Positions 7,627 to 16,080 of a stretch of DNA of 64,000 bases are shown one piece after another. Every line of letters starts with the position of its first letter. Position 1 is the stretch's first letter. The position numbers and the translations under genes are program-made. The notes beneath the pieces were generated by a model. The model ran no database searches. It had not been told where the DNA came from and saw only the letters and a program-made list of their open reading frames with translations. Source of the DNA: Acidocella facilis ATCC 35904 (GTDB taxonomy: Bacteria; Pseudomonadota; Alphaproteobacteria; Acetobacterales; Acetobacteraceae); NCBI RefSeq assembly GCF_000687875.1, contig NZ_JHYG01000001.1, positions 62,001 through 126,000 of the forward strand, in the 5' to 3' direction.

Positions 7627-9492
7627 ATGAGCTTGTCCACATCCGAGCGCGAGGTCGAATCCGGCGCGGCGTTTGATGATCCAGAGCGGACGCCGATGGA
7701 TGGGGGGCCGGTGCGCGCGCTCAATTTGCTCTCCTTGTCGCTGATCGCGCTGGGGCTGGGGATTTTCACCGGCGCCGGCGCGGCCTTGTTCCGGGCGCTG
7801 ATCGGGCTGATCCATAATCTCGGCTTCCTGGGGCAACTTTCCTGGCATTACGACGCGAATCACTTCACCGCCGGCTCGCCCTGGGGCGGGCTGATCATTT
7901 TCGTGCCGGTCATTGGCGGGCTGGTGGTGACGTTTCTGGTGGTGAATTTCGCCCCGGAGGCGCGCGGCCATGGCGTGCCGGAGGTGATGGACGCGATCTT
8001 CTATAAAAGCGGCGTCATTCGCCCGGTGGTGGCGGTGGTGAAATCCTTGGCTTCGGCGGTGGCCATCGGCACCGGGGCGGCGGTCGGCCGGGAAGGGCCG
8101 ATCATCCAGATCGGTTCGGCGCTGGGCTCGACGCTGGGGCAGCTCATCCGGATGCCGGCGGATCAGCGGATCATTCTGGTCGCCTCCGGGGCCGGGGCCG
8201 GCATCGCGGCGACCTTCAACACCCCCATCGGCGGGGTGATGTTCGCCATCGAGCTGATGATGCCCGAAATCGGCGTGACGGCGTTTTTGCCGGTGGCGCT
8301 GGCGACGGGGGCGGCCACCTTCATCGGGCGTGCCTTTTTTGGCGACCAGCCGGCGTTCTTCGTGCCGCCCTTGCCGTCGCTGGGCACCGGACCGGACGCC
8401 GCCGCGACCTTGCTGCTGTTCGCCGTGCTAGGCGGGCTGATCGGCGTCGCCGCCTGGGGCTTTATTCGGGGGCTGCATTTGGCGGAGGATGCGTTTGAGC
8501 GGATCCCGAATCGCTATCTGCGCCACGCGCTGGGCATGGCGATGGTCGGGCTGCTGTTCTACCTGCTCTATCGCACGCTTGGGCATTATTATGTCGATGG
8601 CGTCGGCTATGCGACGATCGAGGCGATCCTCACCGGCCAGCTCGGCACCAGCCTGCCAATGCTCGGAGCCTTGCTGCTGTTCCTGTTCGTGGCCAAGCTG
8701 TTCGCCACCTCGGTCAGCCTCGGCTCCGGTTCCTCGGGCGGCATTTTCTCACCCTCGCTGTTCATGGGGGCGGCGATCGGCGGCGCCTTCGCCGCGGCGC
8801 TGAAGGCGCTGCATGTGCCGTTGCCGATCGACGTGGCGAGCTTCGCCATGGTCGGCATGGCGGCGATGGTGGGCGGCGGCACCGGCGCGGTGATGACGGC
8901 GGTGGCGATGATCTTCGAGATGACGCGCGATTACGGCATCGTCATGCCGATGATCGTCGCGGTGGCGGTGGCGGTCGGGGTGCGCCGGCTGCTCTCGCCG
9001 GAGAATATCTATACGGTCAAGCTGGTCGGGCGCGGCCACAGCATTCCCCGGGCGCGCCATGCCAACATGTTCCTGGTCCGCCGGGCGCGCGACATCATGG
9101 TGCGGAGCGTGACCATCCTGCCCGCCGAGACCAGCTTCGAGGCGTTTCTGAGCGCTGAGGAGGAGACCGGGCGGATGCGCCATGTGGTGGTGACGCAAGC
9201 CGGGCAGATCCGCGGCGTGCTGCGGGTGAATATGGCGCTGCGGCGAGGGCTGGCGGAAGATGAGCGCGGGATCACGCTCGGCGATCTGGCCAGCCGGGAT
9301 TTCACCATCGTGCGCGAAAACACCATGGCTTTCGATGTCATCCGCCGGCTCTGGGGAAAACAGGCGATCATGGCGGTGGTGGTGGGCGATGGCGTCGGCG
9401 CCCCGCGCGCCGAGGATGTGCGCGGCGTGATTACCAAGGAGCATGTGGCCGACAGCGTCGCCGCGAATGTCGCCGATTACAGGAATGACTGA
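7627..9492 (+). CDS. ClC-family chloride channel/antiporter with C-terminal CBS domains
   Basis: A 621-residue integral membrane protein of the ClC family. ATG 7627 has a GGGAGG-type ribosome site about 13 bases upstream. An earlier in-frame start would only add sequence antisense to the regulator gene. Family signatures are GHGVPEV (equivalent of GSGIPE), GREGP with the gating glutamate, and GSGSSGGIFSPSLF. About ten membrane helices occupy residues 35-460. The soluble tail from about 490 to 615 resembles a CBS-domain pair (MVRSVTILPAETSFEAFL and the following repeat), which in this family binds adenine nucleotides. Acidophiles often use such proteins in acid resistance, but that role is inference here. 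Confidence 0.92.
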   Translation: MSLSTSEREVESGAAFDDPERTPMDGGPVRALNLLSLSLIALGLGIFTGAGAALFRALIGLIHNLGFLGQLSWHYDANHFTAGSPWGGLIIFVPVIGGLVVTFLVVNFAPEARGHGVPEVMDAIFYKSGVIRPVVAVVKSLASAVAIGTGAAVGREGPIIQIGSALGSTLGQLIRMPADQRIILVASGAGAGIAATFNTPIGGVMFAIELMMPEIGVTAFLPVALATGAATFIGRAFFGDQPAFFVPPLPSLGTGPDAAATLLLFAVLGGLIGVAAWGFIRGLHLAEDAFERIPNRYLRHALGMAMVGLLFYLLYRTLGHYYVDGVGYATIEAILTGQLGTSLPMLGALLLFLFVAKLFATSVSLGSGSSGGIFSPSLFMGAAIGGAFAAALKALHVPLPIDVASFAMVGMAAMVGGGTGAVMTAVAMIFEMTRDYGIVMPMIVAVAVAVGVRRLLSPENIYTVKLVGRGHSIPRARHANMFLVRRARDIMVRSVTILPAETSFEAFLSAEEETGRMRHVVVTQAGQIRGVLRVNMALRRGLAEDERGITLGDLASRDFTIVRENTMAFDVIRRLWGKQAIMAVVVGDGVGAPRAEDVRGVITKEHVADSVAANVADYRND

Positions 9493-9505
9493 GGCGGGGT
9501 GAGCT

Positions 9506-10498
9506 TCAGGGCCGCTCGCGCCCGGTGGTGGAGCCGCGCGTCAGGCAGCGCCCGCCGAGAACCATTTTGCGCAGTGGCGCGTCTGGCTCCTCCAGCCGCT
9601 CCAGCAGGAGCTGCATGGCGGTGCGGCCCATCGTCGCCACCGGCTGCTCGATCACCGTCAGCCCGGGGCCGATCAGATCGGTCCAGCTCTCATTGTCGAA
9701 ACCCGCCACCGCGAGATCGTCCGGCATCGATTTGCCGGCGGCGCGCAGGGCGCGCACCACCCCCATCAGCAGCAGCCCGTTGGAGGCGATGACCGCTTCC
9801 GGCGCCGGGCCGCGTCTGAACCAGCCAGCCACCTCTTCCTCCGCCGCCTTGATGCTGGGGGGGATGAAGCGCGCCGAGGGGGTGAGGCCGAAGCGGCGCA
9901 TCGCCTCCTCATAGCCCAGGCGGCGTTCGACGCCGGTGGTGGAGGCGTTGCCGAACAGCCCCTCGATGCGCCGGTAGCCACGGTCGCGCAGATGCTCGAC
10001 CAGCAGCGCGGCGGCGCCGGCATTGTCCAGCACCACCGCATCCTGGCCGCTGCCGGGTTCGGCCCGGTCGATCAGCACCATCGGGAAATTGAACTGGCGT
10101 TTGGCGAGCTTGCCCACCGTGGCCCGGGTGGGGGCGAAGATGACGCCGGTGACGCGTTCCTCCTCCATCAGCTGCAGGTAGAGTGCCTCCTTGTCCGGGT
10201 TTTCGTCGGTATTGCAGAGGATCACCCGTAGCCCGGCCTTGTAGGCTTCATCCTCCACGGCGCGGGCCACGGCGGTGAAGAACGGGTTGGAGATATCCGC
10301 CACGATCAGCCCGATGGTCTGCGACTCCTGCGAGCGCAGCCGCCGCGCCGAGAGGTTGGGGCGGTAGCCGGTGGCTTTCACCGCCTCCTCGACCTTGGCG
10401 CGCAAGGCGGCACTCACCTGCCCGCCCGCCAAGGCGCGGGATACGGTGGCGGGGGACACATTCGCCCTGGCTGCAACGTCTTTGATGCTTACGCTCAT
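9506..10498 (-). CDS. fruR: LacI-family transcriptional regulator of the fructose PTS operon (FruR-like)
   Basis: A 330-residue LacI/GalR repressor. The helix-turn-helix VSIKDVAARANVSPATVSRAL lies at the N-terminus, followed by the hinge helix region and a periplasmic-binding-protein-like effector domain (SQTIGLIVADISNPFF onward). ATG 10498 is preceded by GGAGGA. An in-frame start 84 bases further upstream would add an unrelated leader. It is divergent from fruB. Two similar palindrome-like sites lie between the genes, which supports direct repression of the fru operon and autoregulation. The inducer is probably fructose-1-phosphate, by analogy with Cra/FruR proteins. Confidence 0.9.
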   Translation of the reverse strand: MSVSIKDVAARANVSPATVSRALAGGQVSAALRAKVEEAVKATGYRPNLSARRLRSQESQTIGLIVADISNPFFTAVARAVEDEAYKAGLRVILCNTDENPDKEALYLQLMEEERVTGVIFAPTRATVGKLAKRQFNFPMVLIDRAEPGSGQDAVVLDNAGAAALLVEHLRDRGYRRIEGLFGNASTTGVERRLGYEEAMRRFGLTPSARFIPPSIKAAEEEVAGWFRRGPAPEAVIASNGLLLMGVVRALRAAGKSMPDDLAVAGFDNESWTDLIGPGLTVIEQPVATMGRTAMQLLLERLEEPDAPLRKMVLGGRCLTRGSTTGRERP

Positions 10499-10523
10499 GC
10501 TTCCTCCGGTTTCGCCTAAAAGC

Positions 10524-10539
10524 ACGAAATCGTTCTCAG
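10524..10539. promoter_or_regulatory. Probable FruR operator 1 (fruR-proximal)
   Basis: ACGAAATCGTTCTCAG matches 13 of 16 bases of the complement of operator 2. It contains the central CG typical of LacI-family half-site junctions and lies 26 bases before the fruR start, suggesting autoregulation. Confidence 0.6.
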
Positions 10540-10631
10540 TCAAATGAGCGCTGAATCGCCGGAAAAAGCAAGAGACAAGCATGATGTTGCGTCTTGATGG
10601 CCTTGCGATGCTGGATAATGCTTGACATGGA

Positions 10632-10651
10632 AACTGAAAACGATTTCAGTT
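10632..10651. promoter_or_regulatory. Probable FruR operator 2 (fruB-proximal), next to a TTGACA -35 box
   Basis: AACTGAAAACGATTTCAGTT has perfect eight-base inverted arms around a central CG, the architecture of LacI/GalR operators and close to the Cra/FruR consensus. A TTGACA hexamer at 10622-10627 sits immediately upstream, so bound repressor would cover the promoter of fruBKA. Confidence 0.75.
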
Positions 10652-10678
10652 GGCCGCAAATATGTCTGAGGAAATGCC

Positions 10679-13186
10679 ATGTCGATGACACCGCCAGATC
10701 ACCTGCTGGGCCGGGAATTTGTCCGGCTGAACGCCACGCCCGCCAGCAAGGAGGAGGCGATCGCGCAAGCCTGCCAGCTGCTGGTGGCGGCGGGCTGCGT
10801 GGCGCCGGCTTTCGGGGAGTCGATGCTGCGGCGCGAGGCGGTGGCGAATACCTTCCTTGGCCATGGCGTGGCGATTCCGCACGGGCTGGGCGAGGATAAA
10901 GGGCTGATCCAGCGCGACGGCATCGTGGTGCTGCAGGTGCCGGCCGGGGTGGAATGGAATGCCGGGCAGCGCGCGCATCTGGTGGTGGCGATCGCCGCCC
11001 AGGGCGATGCACACATCACCATCCTGCGCCGCCTGACCCGCCTGATCCAGGACGATGCCAGGCTGCAGGCTTTGTTCTCCACCGCCGATGCCGATGCCAT
11101 CCTGCACGCCCTGGCCAGCGACGGGCCGCGCCAGGAGGCCCCGGCGGCGAAGGATTTCAGCCAGGCTTTTGAGTGGGTTGTGGATTATCCCGCCGGGCTG
11201 CATGCGCGCCCGGCCAGTGCCTGGGTGGATGTGGTGCGCGCCCATGGCGTGCCAATTCGGGTGCGCCATGGCCAGGAGATGGCGGATGCGCGCAACTTGG
11301 TTTCGCTGCTGCAGCTCGGGCTGCGGCGGGGCGATACGGTGACGGTGTCCGCCGAAGGCGAGGGCGCCGAGACGGCCCTGGCGGCGTTGCGCGCCAAGAT
11401 CACCGGGCTGACCGCGCAGGAGGTGGCGGATGCCGCCGCCGCTGCCGCCAAGCAGGCCGCCGCCCCGGTACGCGGCTGGACCCCGCCCGGCAATCCCTTG
11501 ACGATTTCCGCCATCGCCGCCAGCCCGGGCCTGGCCATCGGCAGGCTGCATGTGCTGCGGGGCGACGCGCTGGAGATCCCGGACCAGCCGGTGGCGCTCG
11601 CGCAAGGCGGGCAGTTGCTGCATGAGGCCCTGACCAACACCCGCCAGCAGCTGGTGGCGCTGGCGGATGCCACCGCCCGCCGCCTGGGCGCCCAGGATGC
11701 GCAGATTTTCAAGGCGCAGGCTGAGCTTTTGAACGACTCGGACCTGATCACGCTGAGCTGCCAGCTGATGGTGGAAGGCCATGGCCCGGCCTTTGCCTGG
11801 AATGAGGCGGTGAACCGCATGGCCGCCCGGCTCGGCGCGCTGGGCAACCCGGTGCTCGCCGCCCGGGCGGCGGATCTGCGCGATGTCGGGCGGCGGGTGC
11901 TCTCCTGGCTCGACCCGTCGATCGCCTCGGGCTCGCTCACCGAGCTGCCGGAGGCGCCGTGCATTCTGGTGGCGCAGGATCTCTCCCCCTCCGATACGGC
12001 GGGGCTGGATATCAACCGCGTGCTGGGGCTGGCGATGATCCAGGGCGGGCCGACCGCGCATAGCGCGATTCTGGCCCGCACTTTGGGTCTGCCCGCCATC
12101 GTCGCTGGCGGCGAGGCCTTGGCGCAGGAGGCGCTTTCCGGCCAGCTCGCCATCGTCGATGGCCAGACCGGGCGGCTTTATCTCAACCCCTCGCCGGAGG
12201 ATGTGGCCTCGGCGGAAAACTGGGCGGCGGGCTTGCGCGCCACCCGGGAGCGTGAGGAGGCTGAGCGCGCCCGCCCGGCCACCACCATTGATGGCGTGCA
12301 TATCGAGGTGGCGGCGAATGTGAACCGGCCGGACCAGGTGCCGATGGCGCTGGCCGAAGGCGCCGAGGGTGTGGGGCTGATGCGCACCGAATTCTTGTTC
12401 CTGGAAAGCGGCGCCACGCCCAGCGAGGATGAGCAGCTGGCGATCTATCGCGGCATGATCGAGGCGCTGGAGGACCGGCCGCTGATTATCCGCGCCCTGG
12501 ATATTGGCGGCGACAAGCAGGTGGCGCATCTGCATCTGCCGCGCGAGGAAAATCCCTTCCTGGGCGTGCGCGGGGCCCGGCTGCTGTTGCGCCGGCAGGA
12601 TCTGCTGCTGCCGCAGCTGCGCGCCATCTACCGCGCGGCGGGGCAGGGCGGGAACGTGTCGATCATGTTCCCGATGGTGACCTCGGTGGCCGAGATCATC
12701 CGGCTGCGCGAGATCTGCGAGGAGGTTCGCGCCGCGGTGAACGGGCCGGCGCTGCCGATCGGCATCATGATCGAGGTGCCTGCCGCCGCCATCCAGGCCG
12801 ACAGCCTGGCCGCGCATTGCGATTTCTTCTCCATCGGCACCAATGATCTGACGCAATATACGCTGGCGATCGACCGGCAGAACCCAGAGCTGGCGGCGGA
12901 GGCGGACAGCCTGCACCCCGCCGTGCTGCGGCTGATCGCGCAGACCGTGCAGGGGGCGCGGGCGCATGGGCGCTGGGTGGGCGTGTGCGGCGGTATCGCC
13001 GGCGATGCGCTGGGCGCGGCCTTGCTGGCTGGGCTTGGGGTGAGCGAGCTTTCGATGACCCCGCGCGACATTCCCGCGGTGAAGGCTAAGCTGCGCGGCG
13101 TTGCCTTCAGCGCCCTGAAGGCGCTGGCCGAGCAGGCGCTGGAGGCCGCGAGCGCCGCCGAGGTGCGGGCGTTGGAGCTGCCGTGA
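10679..13186 (+). CDS. fruB: Fructose PTS multiphosphoryl transfer protein (EIIA-Fru/HPr/EI fusion)
   Basis: An 835-residue cytoplasmic protein joining three phosphotransferase components. Residues 1-145 are a fructose EIIA domain with GVAIPHG around the phospho-histidine. Residues about 160-245 are HPr with GLHARPA carrying His. From about 260 to the end is enzyme I, with the GGPTAHSAILAR active-site histidine region, the MRTEFLF segment and the C-terminal PEP-binding part (IGTNDLTQY, DSLHPAVL). It takes phosphate from PEP and passes it to EIIB of FruA. The start is at 10679, with an in-frame ATG two codons later (10685). The stop overlaps fruK as GTGA. Confidence 0.95.
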   Translation: MSMTPPDHLLGREFVRLNATPASKEEAIAQACQLLVAAGCVAPAFGESMLRREAVANTFLGHGVAIPHGLGEDKGLIQRDGIVVLQVPAGVEWNAGQRAHLVVAIAAQGDAHITILRRLTRLIQDDARLQALFSTADADAILHALASDGPRQEAPAAKDFSQAFEWVVDYPAGLHARPASAWVDVVRAHGVPIRVRHGQEMADARNLVSLLQLGLRRGDTVTVSAEGEGAETALAALRAKITGLTAQEVADAAAAAAKQAAAPVRGWTPPGNPLTISAIAASPGLAIGRLHVLRGDALEIPDQPVALAQGGQLLHEALTNTRQQLVALADATARRLGAQDAQIFKAQAELLNDSDLITLSCQLMVEGHGPAFAWNEAVNRMAARLGALGNPVLAARAADLRDVGRRVLSWLDPSIASGSLTELPEAPCILVAQDLSPSDTAGLDINRVLGLAMIQGGPTAHSAILARTLGLPAIVAGGEALAQEALSGQLAIVDGQTGRLYLNPSPEDVASAENWAAGLRATREREEAERARPATTIDGVHIEVAANVNRPDQVPMALAEGAEGVGLMRTEFLFLESGATPSEDEQLAIYRGMIEALEDRPLIIRALDIGGDKQVAHLHLPREENPFLGVRGARLLLRRQDLLLPQLRAIYRAAGQGGNVSIMFPMVTSVAEIIRLREICEEVRAAVNGPALPIGIMIEVPAAAIQADSLAAHCDFFSIGTNDLTQYTLAIDRQNPELAAEADSLHPAVLRLIAQTVQGARAHGRWVGVCGGIAGDALGAALLAGLGVSELSMTPRDIPAVKAKLRGVAFSALKALAEQALEAASAAEVRALELP

Positions 13187-14154
13187 GCGCGCCGGTTTTA
13201 ACCGTCACCCTGAACCCGGCGCTGGACCAGACAGTGCTGCTGGACGGGCTGCACCCCGGCCAGGTGCATCGCGCCAGCGCGGCGTTCGTGCATGCCGGGG
13301 GCAAGGGGGTGAATGTCGCCGCCTGCCTCGCGGATTGGGGCGGCGGCCCGGTTGCCGCCAGCGGGCTGTTGGGGGCGGATAACCAGGCTGCCTTCACCGC
13401 TTTGTTCGCCGCCAAGGGGATCGAGGACGGGTTTCTGCGCCTCCCCGGCGAAACCCGCACCAACATCAAGCTCAGCCATGATGGCGACACTACCGACATC
13501 AACCTGCCCGGCCTCATTGTGCCGGCCGGGATGGAGGCTGCCCTGGCGGACCGTCTGGAGGGTTTGGCGGTGCCGGGGGGCGTGGTGCTGCTGGCCGGCA
13601 GCCTGCCAGCCGGGATCGCGCCCGGTTTCTATGCCAGCCTGATCGCCCGTCTGGCCGCGCGCGGGGTGCGGGTGTTGCTGGATAGCTCGGGCGCGCCGCT
13701 GAAGGCCGGGCTGGGCAGCGCGGTGAAGCCCTTCGCCATCAAGCCCAACCGGGCGGAGCTGGAAGAGTTGGCCGGCCGGGTCTTGCCTGACGACGCGGCG
13801 CTGCTGGCGGCGGCGGGTGAATTGAATGCCGGCGGCGTCGAGCTGGTCGTCGTCTCGCTCGGCGCCGAGGGCGCCGTCTTCGTCACCGCCCGGCAGGCCG
13901 TGCACGCCGGCTTGCCGCCCTTGCGGGTGGTCAGCAGCGTCGGCGCCGGGGATGCGATGATGGCGGGGATCATCGCGGCGCTGCGCGACGGGGCGGGGCT
14001 GGAGCGGATCGCCCGGCTGGGCACCGCTTTCGCGGCGGGCAAGCTCGGGCGCGCGGGGGCCAATCTGCCGCCGCGCGAGGAGATCGAGGCGCTGGCAAAC
14101 CAAGTGGTTGTGAAAAACCTGACAAAAATGGAAGCGGAAGGGATGAGCGTATGA
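13183..14154 (+). CDS. fruK: 1-phosphofructokinase
   Basis: A 323-residue PfkB-family kinase converting fructose 1-phosphate to fructose 1,6-bisphosphate. It begins with VLTVTLNPALDQTV, typical of 1-phosphofructokinases, has GGKGVNVA near residue 37 (substrate binding), and the PfkB signature VSSVGAGDAMMAG with the catalytic Asp near 255. It starts with GTG overlapping the fruB stop (GTGA) and ends in an ATGA overlap with fruA, so all three genes are translationally coupled. Confidence 0.95.
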   Translation: MSAPVLTVTLNPALDQTVLLDGLHPGQVHRASAAFVHAGGKGVNVAACLADWGGGPVAASGLLGADNQAAFTALFAAKGIEDGFLRLPGETRTNIKLSHDGDTTDINLPGLIVPAGMEAALADRLEGLAVPGGVVLLAGSLPAGIAPGFYASLIARLAARGVRVLLDSSGAPLKAGLGSAVKPFAIKPNRAELEELAGRVLPDDAALLAAAGELNAGGVELVVVSLGAEGAVFVTARQAVHAGLPPLRVVSSVGAGDAMMAGIIAALRDGAGLERIARLGTAFAAGKLGRAGANLPPREEIEALANQVVVKNLTKMEAEGMSV

Positions 14155-15824
14155 CGGAGATTATCGCGTCGGTTGCCGCGGGCAAGGCGGTCGTGCAGGG
14201 CGTGCTGGCGGCGGAGGCCTTGCGCAAGGCGGCCAAGCTGCAGGGAAGCAGCATCGAGGTGGAGGTGCATACCTCCGAAGGCGTGCTGAACAAGCTCAGC
14301 GCCGCGCAGATGCAGCAGGCCAGCCTGGTGCTGCTGGTGGGCGAGGGCGCGGCGCTGCCCGAGGCCACGGCGCCGCGTGTCACCGCGAGCATCGAACAGG
14401 TGCTGGCCGATCCCGCCGCCTTGCTGGGCGGGCCGAAGCAGGCGGTGAAGCGGATCGTCGCCGTCACCTCCTGCCCCACCGGCATCGCGCACACTTTCAT
14501 GGCCGCCGAGGGGCTGCTGCAGGCCGCCGCCGCGCTGGGCCACGAGATCCGGGTTGAAACCCAAGGCTCCGTCGGCGCGCAGACGCCTTTGACGCCGGAG
14601 GAGATCGCCGCGGCGGATCTGGTGATCATCGCCGCCGACCGGCAGGTGGATCTCTCACGCTTCGCCGGCAAGCGGCTGTTCGAATCCGGCGCCAAAGCCG
14701 CGATCAATGATGGGCAAAATCTGATCCGCCGCGCCTTCGAGCAGGCATCGCTGCAGGGCGGCGCCACGGGCACGGCGACGCCGCAGAAGGCGGCGGGAGT
14801 GAAAACCGGTCCCTACCGGCATCTGATGACTGGCGTCTCCTACATGATCCCGTTCGTGACGGCGGGCGGGCTGTTGATCGCGCTGGCCTTCGCCTTTGGC
14901 GGCATCTACGCCACCGAGCCGAGCCACGCCCACAGCTTCGCCGGGGCGTTGTTTGAGATCGGCGCGAAATCCGCCTTCACCCTGTTCGTGCCCATCCTGG
15001 GCGGGTTCATCGCCTATTCCATCGCGGATAGGCCAGGGCTGGCGCCGGGCATGATCGGCGGGTTGCTCTCCTCACTGCTGGGGGCGGGGTTTCTGGGCGC
15101 CATCGCGGCTGGGTTCCTGGCCGGGTATTTCACCTCCTGGTTCAACAAAACCCTGAAGCTGCCGCGCGCGCTGGAAGGGCTGAAGCCGGTGCTGATCCTG
15201 CCGCTGGCGGGTACGCTGGTGACGGGGCTGGCGATGGTCTACGTGATCGGCACCCCGATTGCCGACATCATGAATTTCATGACCAATGTGCTGAAATCCA
15301 TGCAGGGCTCCTCGGCCGTGATTCTCGGGCTGCTGCTCGGCGCGATGATGGCGTTCGACATGGGCGGGCCGGTGAACAAGGCGGCCTACGCCTTCGCGGT
15401 CGGGCTGCTCTCCGCGCAGATCTACACACCGATGGCCGCCGTGATGGCCGCGGGCATGACGCCGCCTTTGGGCATCGCGCTGGCGACCTATCTGTTCCCG
15501 AGCCGTTTCACCTTGGATGAACGCGAATCCGCCCTCTCCACCGGCGCGCTGGGTCTGTCCTTCATCACCGAGGGCGCGATTCCCTTCGCGGCGCGCGATC
15601 CGTTCCGGGTGATCCCCTGCAACATGGCCGGTTCGGCCCTGGCCGGGGCGATTTCGATGGCGATGGGCGTACAGTTGAAGGTGCCGCATGGCGGGATTTT
15701 CGTGCTGCCGATCCCGAATGCGGTGACGCATCTGGGGGTCTATGCCATCGCGATTATCGCCGGCAGTGTCGCCACGGCGCTGGCGCTGGGGCTGGCCAAG
15801 CGCAACGCCGCCATTCTGGCCTGA
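14151..15824 (+). CDS. fruA: Fructose-specific PTS EIIBC permease
   Basis: A 557-residue membrane permease that imports fructose and phosphorylates it at C1. An N-terminal degenerate EIIB' domain (about 1-95, without a cysteine) precedes the true EIIB domain with VTSCPTGIAHTFMAAEGL, where Cys accepts phosphate, near residue 107. From about 225 the EIIC domain has multiple membrane helices, including GGFIAYSIADRPGLAPG and FDMGGPVNKAAY. The IIB'-IIB-IIC order is that of E. coli FruA. It is the last gene of the operon, and a hairpin terminator follows within 50 bases. Confidence 0.95.
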   Translation: MTEIIASVAAGKAVVQGVLAAEALRKAAKLQGSSIEVEVHTSEGVLNKLSAAQMQQASLVLLVGEGAALPEATAPRVTASIEQVLADPAALLGGPKQAVKRIVAVTSCPTGIAHTFMAAEGLLQAAAALGHEIRVETQGSVGAQTPLTPEEIAAADLVIIAADRQVDLSRFAGKRLFESGAKAAINDGQNLIRRAFEQASLQGGATGTATPQKAAGVKTGPYRHLMTGVSYMIPFVTAGGLLIALAFAFGGIYATEPSHAHSFAGALFEIGAKSAFTLFVPILGGFIAYSIADRPGLAPGMIGGLLSSLLGAGFLGAIAAGFLAGYFTSWFNKTLKLPRALEGLKPVLILPLAGTLVTGLAMVYVIGTPIADIMNFMTNVLKSMQGSSAVILGLLLGAMMAFDMGGPVNKAAYAFAVGLLSAQIYTPMAAVMAAGMTPPLGIALATYLFPSRFTLDERESALSTGALGLSFITEGAIPFAARDPFRVIPCNMAGSALAGAISMAMGVQLKVPHGGIFVLPIPNAVTHLGVYAIAIIAGSVATALALGLAKRNAAILA

Positions 15825-15872
15825 GGCTGGGGGCTGGACGCTCCCGTTAGAAGACTCTCGGTTTATCGCAAA

Positions 15873-15914
15873 CGGAACAGGCCGGTGGGCATCCACCGGC
15901 CTGTTCCGCGTTTT
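15873..15914 (+). terminator. Rho-independent terminator of the fruBKA operon
   Basis: Sixteen-base perfect arms (CGGAACAGGCCGGTGG and its complement) enclose a GCAT loop, followed after one base by GTTTT. It lies 48 bases after the fruA stop. Confidence 0.85.
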
Positions 15915-15981
15915 GGGCCCGGCTGGCGGGGGCGCGCTCTGGCGGGTTTTCTTGAGACAGCCTTTCTGGTAAGGAGCCCTG

Positions 15982-16012
15982 CCGTTAATCGATCAGTCTG
16001 ACCGATTAACGG
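15982..16012. promoter_or_regulatory. 31-bp dyad upstream of the atoE-like gene, probable operator
   Basis: CCGTTAATCG and CGATTAACGG form perfect ten-base outer arms, with TCAG/CTGA inner arms around a single central T. Only one base pair in the whole dyad mismatches. No T-run follows, so a terminator is unlikely. It lies about 68 bases before the transporter start, where an operator would be expected. Confidence 0.55.
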
Positions 16013-16080
16013 TCGGGTTCAACATCAACAAAGCTGCGTCCACCCGTCTTCGGGGAACGACAACGTCAGGGAGCGAGACA

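Noticed and set aside
10646-12967. A 773-codon minus-strand frame opposite fruB
   Set aside because: Antisense artefact; fruB carries three complete PTS domains on the plus strand.
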